From Gemmata sp. (GTDB lineage Bacteria > Planctomycetota > Planctomycetia > Gemmatales > Gemmataceae), in the NCBI GenBank assembly GCA_025055115.1, contig JANWYJ010000039.1, forward strand, positions 62,001-126,000: a stretch of DNA of 64,000 bases. The letters are read 5' to 3'. Made by a program: the position numbers and the translations under genes. Of this stretch, positions 62,200-64,000 are shown one piece after another. Numbering within the stretch: the first letter of the stretch is position 1; each line of letters opens with the position of its first letter. A model generated the notes under the pieces. The model was given only the letters and a program-made list of their open reading frames with translations. It ran no database searches and was not told the origin of the DNA.

Positions 62200-63795
62200 T
62201 TAGGGTGAAGTGAATTTCTGGAATTCCGCCTGGAAGCGCTGGGCGAGTTGTTGGGCTTGGGCATCGTAGGCGGCTTGATCGCGCCAGGCGTCGCGGGGGC
62301 GAAGAACCTCCTGCGGTACCCCTGGGCAGGTCGCGGGAATGGCGAGACCGAACACGGGATCAGGCGTGAAAGGCACATCGTCCAATTGCCCGGTGAGAGC
62401 AGCCCGCAACAACGCCCGGGTCTGCGTGAGGCTCATTCGTTGACCGATCCCGTACGGCCCCCCCGTCCAACCCGTGTTCACCAGCCACACGGGGGTATTG
62501 TGCCGTTCCATTTTGTCTTTGAGCATCGTCGCGTAGCGTTGGGGTGGCAGCGGCAAGAACGGTTTGGCGAAACAAGTACTAAACTCCGGTTGGGGTTCCA
62601 CCACACCGACTTCCGTACCCGGGATTTTCGCCGTATAGCCACAAAGAAAATACTCGACCGCCTGATCGGGCGTCAGTTTTGCTAGCGGTGGCAACACGCC
62701 GAAGGCATCGCAGGTGAGGAAAAAGATATTGCGTGGATGCCCTCCCATGCCGGATCGCTCGCATTGGGGAATGAAATCGACCGGGTAGGCGGCCCGGGTA
62801 TTCTCCGTGATTTGTTTGCTGTCGAAATTCGGTTGGCGTGTCGTGGTGTCGACAACGACATTTTCAAGCACACAACCGAAGCGTAGGGCGTTGTAAATCT
62901 GCGGTTCGCCAGTGGGGGAGAGTTTGATCGTTTTGGCGTAACAGCCTCCTTCGATGTTGAAAATGCCGCGGTCACTCCAGCCGTGCTCGTCGTCGCCAAT
63001 CAGACGCCGTTCAGGATCAGCGCTGAGCGTGGTCTTGCCGGTGCCCGATAGCCCGAAGAACAAAGCCACATCACCCGCAACCCCAACATTGGCCGAACAA
63101 TGCATCGGGAAGACGCCCCGTTGCGGCAGCAAGAAGTTCATCACCGTGAACATGGCCTTTTTGATTTCGCCGGCATAGTGGGTCCCGCACACGATGACCA
63201 ATTTTTGTTCGTAGCTAATGGCGATGCAGGCTTCGGAATTGGTACCATCGCGACGCGGATCGGCGTGGAAATCGCAGGCGTGTAGAACGGTCCATTCGGG
63301 TTCAAACGCCGACAACTGCTCTGGGGTGGGGCGTAAGAACAAGCAGCGGGCAAACAGTGAGTGCCAGGCCTTCTCCGTGATCACGCGAAGCGGCACACGG
63401 AACTCCTCATCCGCCCCCACAAAACCATCGAAAACGAAAAGTTCGCGGTTTTGCAAATAGCTACGGACCAAATCCCGCAGGCGGGCAAACACTTCCGGGG
63501 CCATCGCCCGGTTGGCCCGCCAGTCGATCTGATCCGCGACGCGGGGTTCTCGGACGGTGAATTTATCGTTGGGGGAACGACCGGTGCGCGGACCCGTGAA
63601 GGCTACGATCGCTCCCAATTCGGTGAAGTAGGCCTCACCGCGTCGGACAGCATGCTCTGATAACGCCGCCGACGACAGATTCGCCCACACCGGCCCGACA
63701 TGACCCAACCCCAGCGACGCGACCGCGAACATCGGCGGGGCGGCGCTGGGCATATTTGACTTTGACGGGGGAGCCGTTGGCACCGAAGACGACAT
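62200..63795 (-). CDS. pckA: Phosphoenolpyruvate carboxykinase (ATP)
   Basis: Converts oxaloacetate to phosphoenolpyruvate with ATP, the first step of gluconeogenesis. The 531-residue protein has the P-loop G-L-S-G-T-G-K-T-T-L-S near residue 240, the kinase-2 motif F-L-T-C-D-A-F-G-V-L near 330, R-T-G-R-S-P-N-D-K-F near 68 (substrate-binding Arg) and G-D-D-E-H-G-W in the metal site. Length is normal. The ATG at 63795 has GGAGGG at -10; the frame runs on to 63837 without support. Confidence 0.95.
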   Translation of the reverse strand: MSSSVPTAPPSKSNMPSAAPPMFAVASLGLGHVGPVWANLSSAALSEHAVRRGEAYFTELGAIVAFTGPRTGRSPNDKFTVREPRVADQIDWRANRAMAPEVFARLRDLVRSYLQNRELFVFDGFVGADEEFRVPLRVITEKAWHSLFARCLFLRPTPEQLSAFEPEWTVLHACDFHADPRRDGTNSEACIAISYEQKLVIVCGTHYAGEIKKAMFTVMNFLLPQRGVFPMHCSANVGVAGDVALFFGLSGTGKTTLSADPERRLIGDDEHGWSDRGIFNIEGGCYAKTIKLSPTGEPQIYNALRFGCVLENVVVDTTTRQPNFDSKQITENTRAAYPVDFIPQCERSGMGGHPRNIFFLTCDAFGVLPPLAKLTPDQAVEYFLCGYTAKIPGTEVGVVEPQPEFSTCFAKPFLPLPPQRYATMLKDKMERHNTPVWLVNTGWTGGPYGIGQRMSLTQTRALLRAALTGQLDDVPFTPDPVFGLAIPATCPGVPQEVLRPRDAWRDQAAYDAQAQQLAQRFQAEFQKFTSP

Positions 63796-63861
63796 GCTAG
63801 CCCTCCATACCCCACCACGATAGGGGTAGGTGGGCATTATAGCTAAGAAAGCTGGGCACGC

Positions 63862-63880
63862 GGGGGGGATTTCACCCCCC
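63862..63880. other. G/C-only hairpin near the window end
   Basis: A run of seven G (63862-63868) faces six C (63875-63880) across ATTTCA. It lies 67 bp upstream of pckA. The rest of the window (63881-64000) shows no gene; CGGCTGTC is repeated at 63960 and 63977 (offset 17). Confidence 0.4.
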
Positions 63881-64000
63881 GGCGCCTTTCTCCCAGACTC
63901 CTATCCGCAGCCGCCCCAAGGGAGCGCAGTCCAACCCTCAACTCGCACCGTGGGTGCGGCGGCTGTCAGTCACAGACGGCTGTCGGCTCGATTCAGGTCG

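Overview
This window comes from a planctomycete, most likely of the Gemmata group (order or family level only; no species claim). The evidence is the combination of Cys-type sulfatases, DUF1501, DUF1549/DUF1553, planctomycete-type cytochrome and WD40 proteins, a DUF1559 pilin-like protein, a PEP-CTERM protein, an ECF sigma factor carrying a membrane-anchored carboxypeptidase-regulatory tail, and the planctomycete form of EF-Tu. Codon use is GC-rich throughout. No insertion sequence, phage, CRISPR array or rRNA gene was seen.

Layout. 1-3.3 kb (+): succinyl-CoA ligase, with sucC and sucD separated by a lipoprotein gene and a small membrane-protein gene. 3.4-11 kb: a secreted coiled-coil protein, a PlsC-type acyltransferase, rpmB, gatC-gatA, a small secreted DUF1508-like protein, an enolase-superfamily enzyme and a methyltransferase. 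11.1-31.8 kb (all minus): a 20-kb information-processing block, in transcription order tRNA-Thr(TGT), Tyr(GTA), Gly(TCC), Thr(GGT), tuf, tRNA-Trp(CCA), secE, nusG, rplK, rplA, rplJ, rplL, rpoB, rpoC, rpsL, rpsG, fusA. This joins the classical tRNA-tuf, secE-nusG, L11/L10/RNA-polymerase and str operons. Several products are unusual: NusG has an N-terminal extension of about 310 residues, SecE one of about 240, L1 one of about 70, and EF-Tu lacks the RGIT switch I signature and has about 31 extra residues before its DCPGH motif.

32-40.5 kb: a DUF1559 protein, NikR, a two-gene operon with a Minf_1886-family protein, a PSP1 protein, a DRG-like GTPase, purine nucleoside phosphorylase and a MASE1-PAS hybrid histidine kinase. 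40.8-53.8 kb (+): an apparent operon of ECF sigma fusion, DNRLRE protein, DUF1501, PPC-domain protein, DUF1549/1553 protein, cytochrome/WD40 protein and PQQ-type propeller. This is a typical planctomycete export and surface-function cluster, and two sulfatases face it. 57-64 kb: a DDAH-like amidinohydrolase, a PEP-CTERM gene broken by an in-frame TAA, a zinc-ribbon membrane protein, NAD(P)H-hydrate dehydratase, a DinB-fold protein and ATP-dependent PEP carboxykinase.

The most unexpected pattern lies in the non-coding DNA. At sucD, gatA, rplJ, nusG and the gene ending at 33831, about 35 nt spanning the stop codon is repeated as a decayed direct copy downstream, with offsets of 74, 74, 75, 80 and 74 nt. 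A further pair at 10107/10180 has offset 73. Many other intergenic spaces hold short tandem duplications of 14-32 nt, often also covering a stop codon. I know of no described element that fits.
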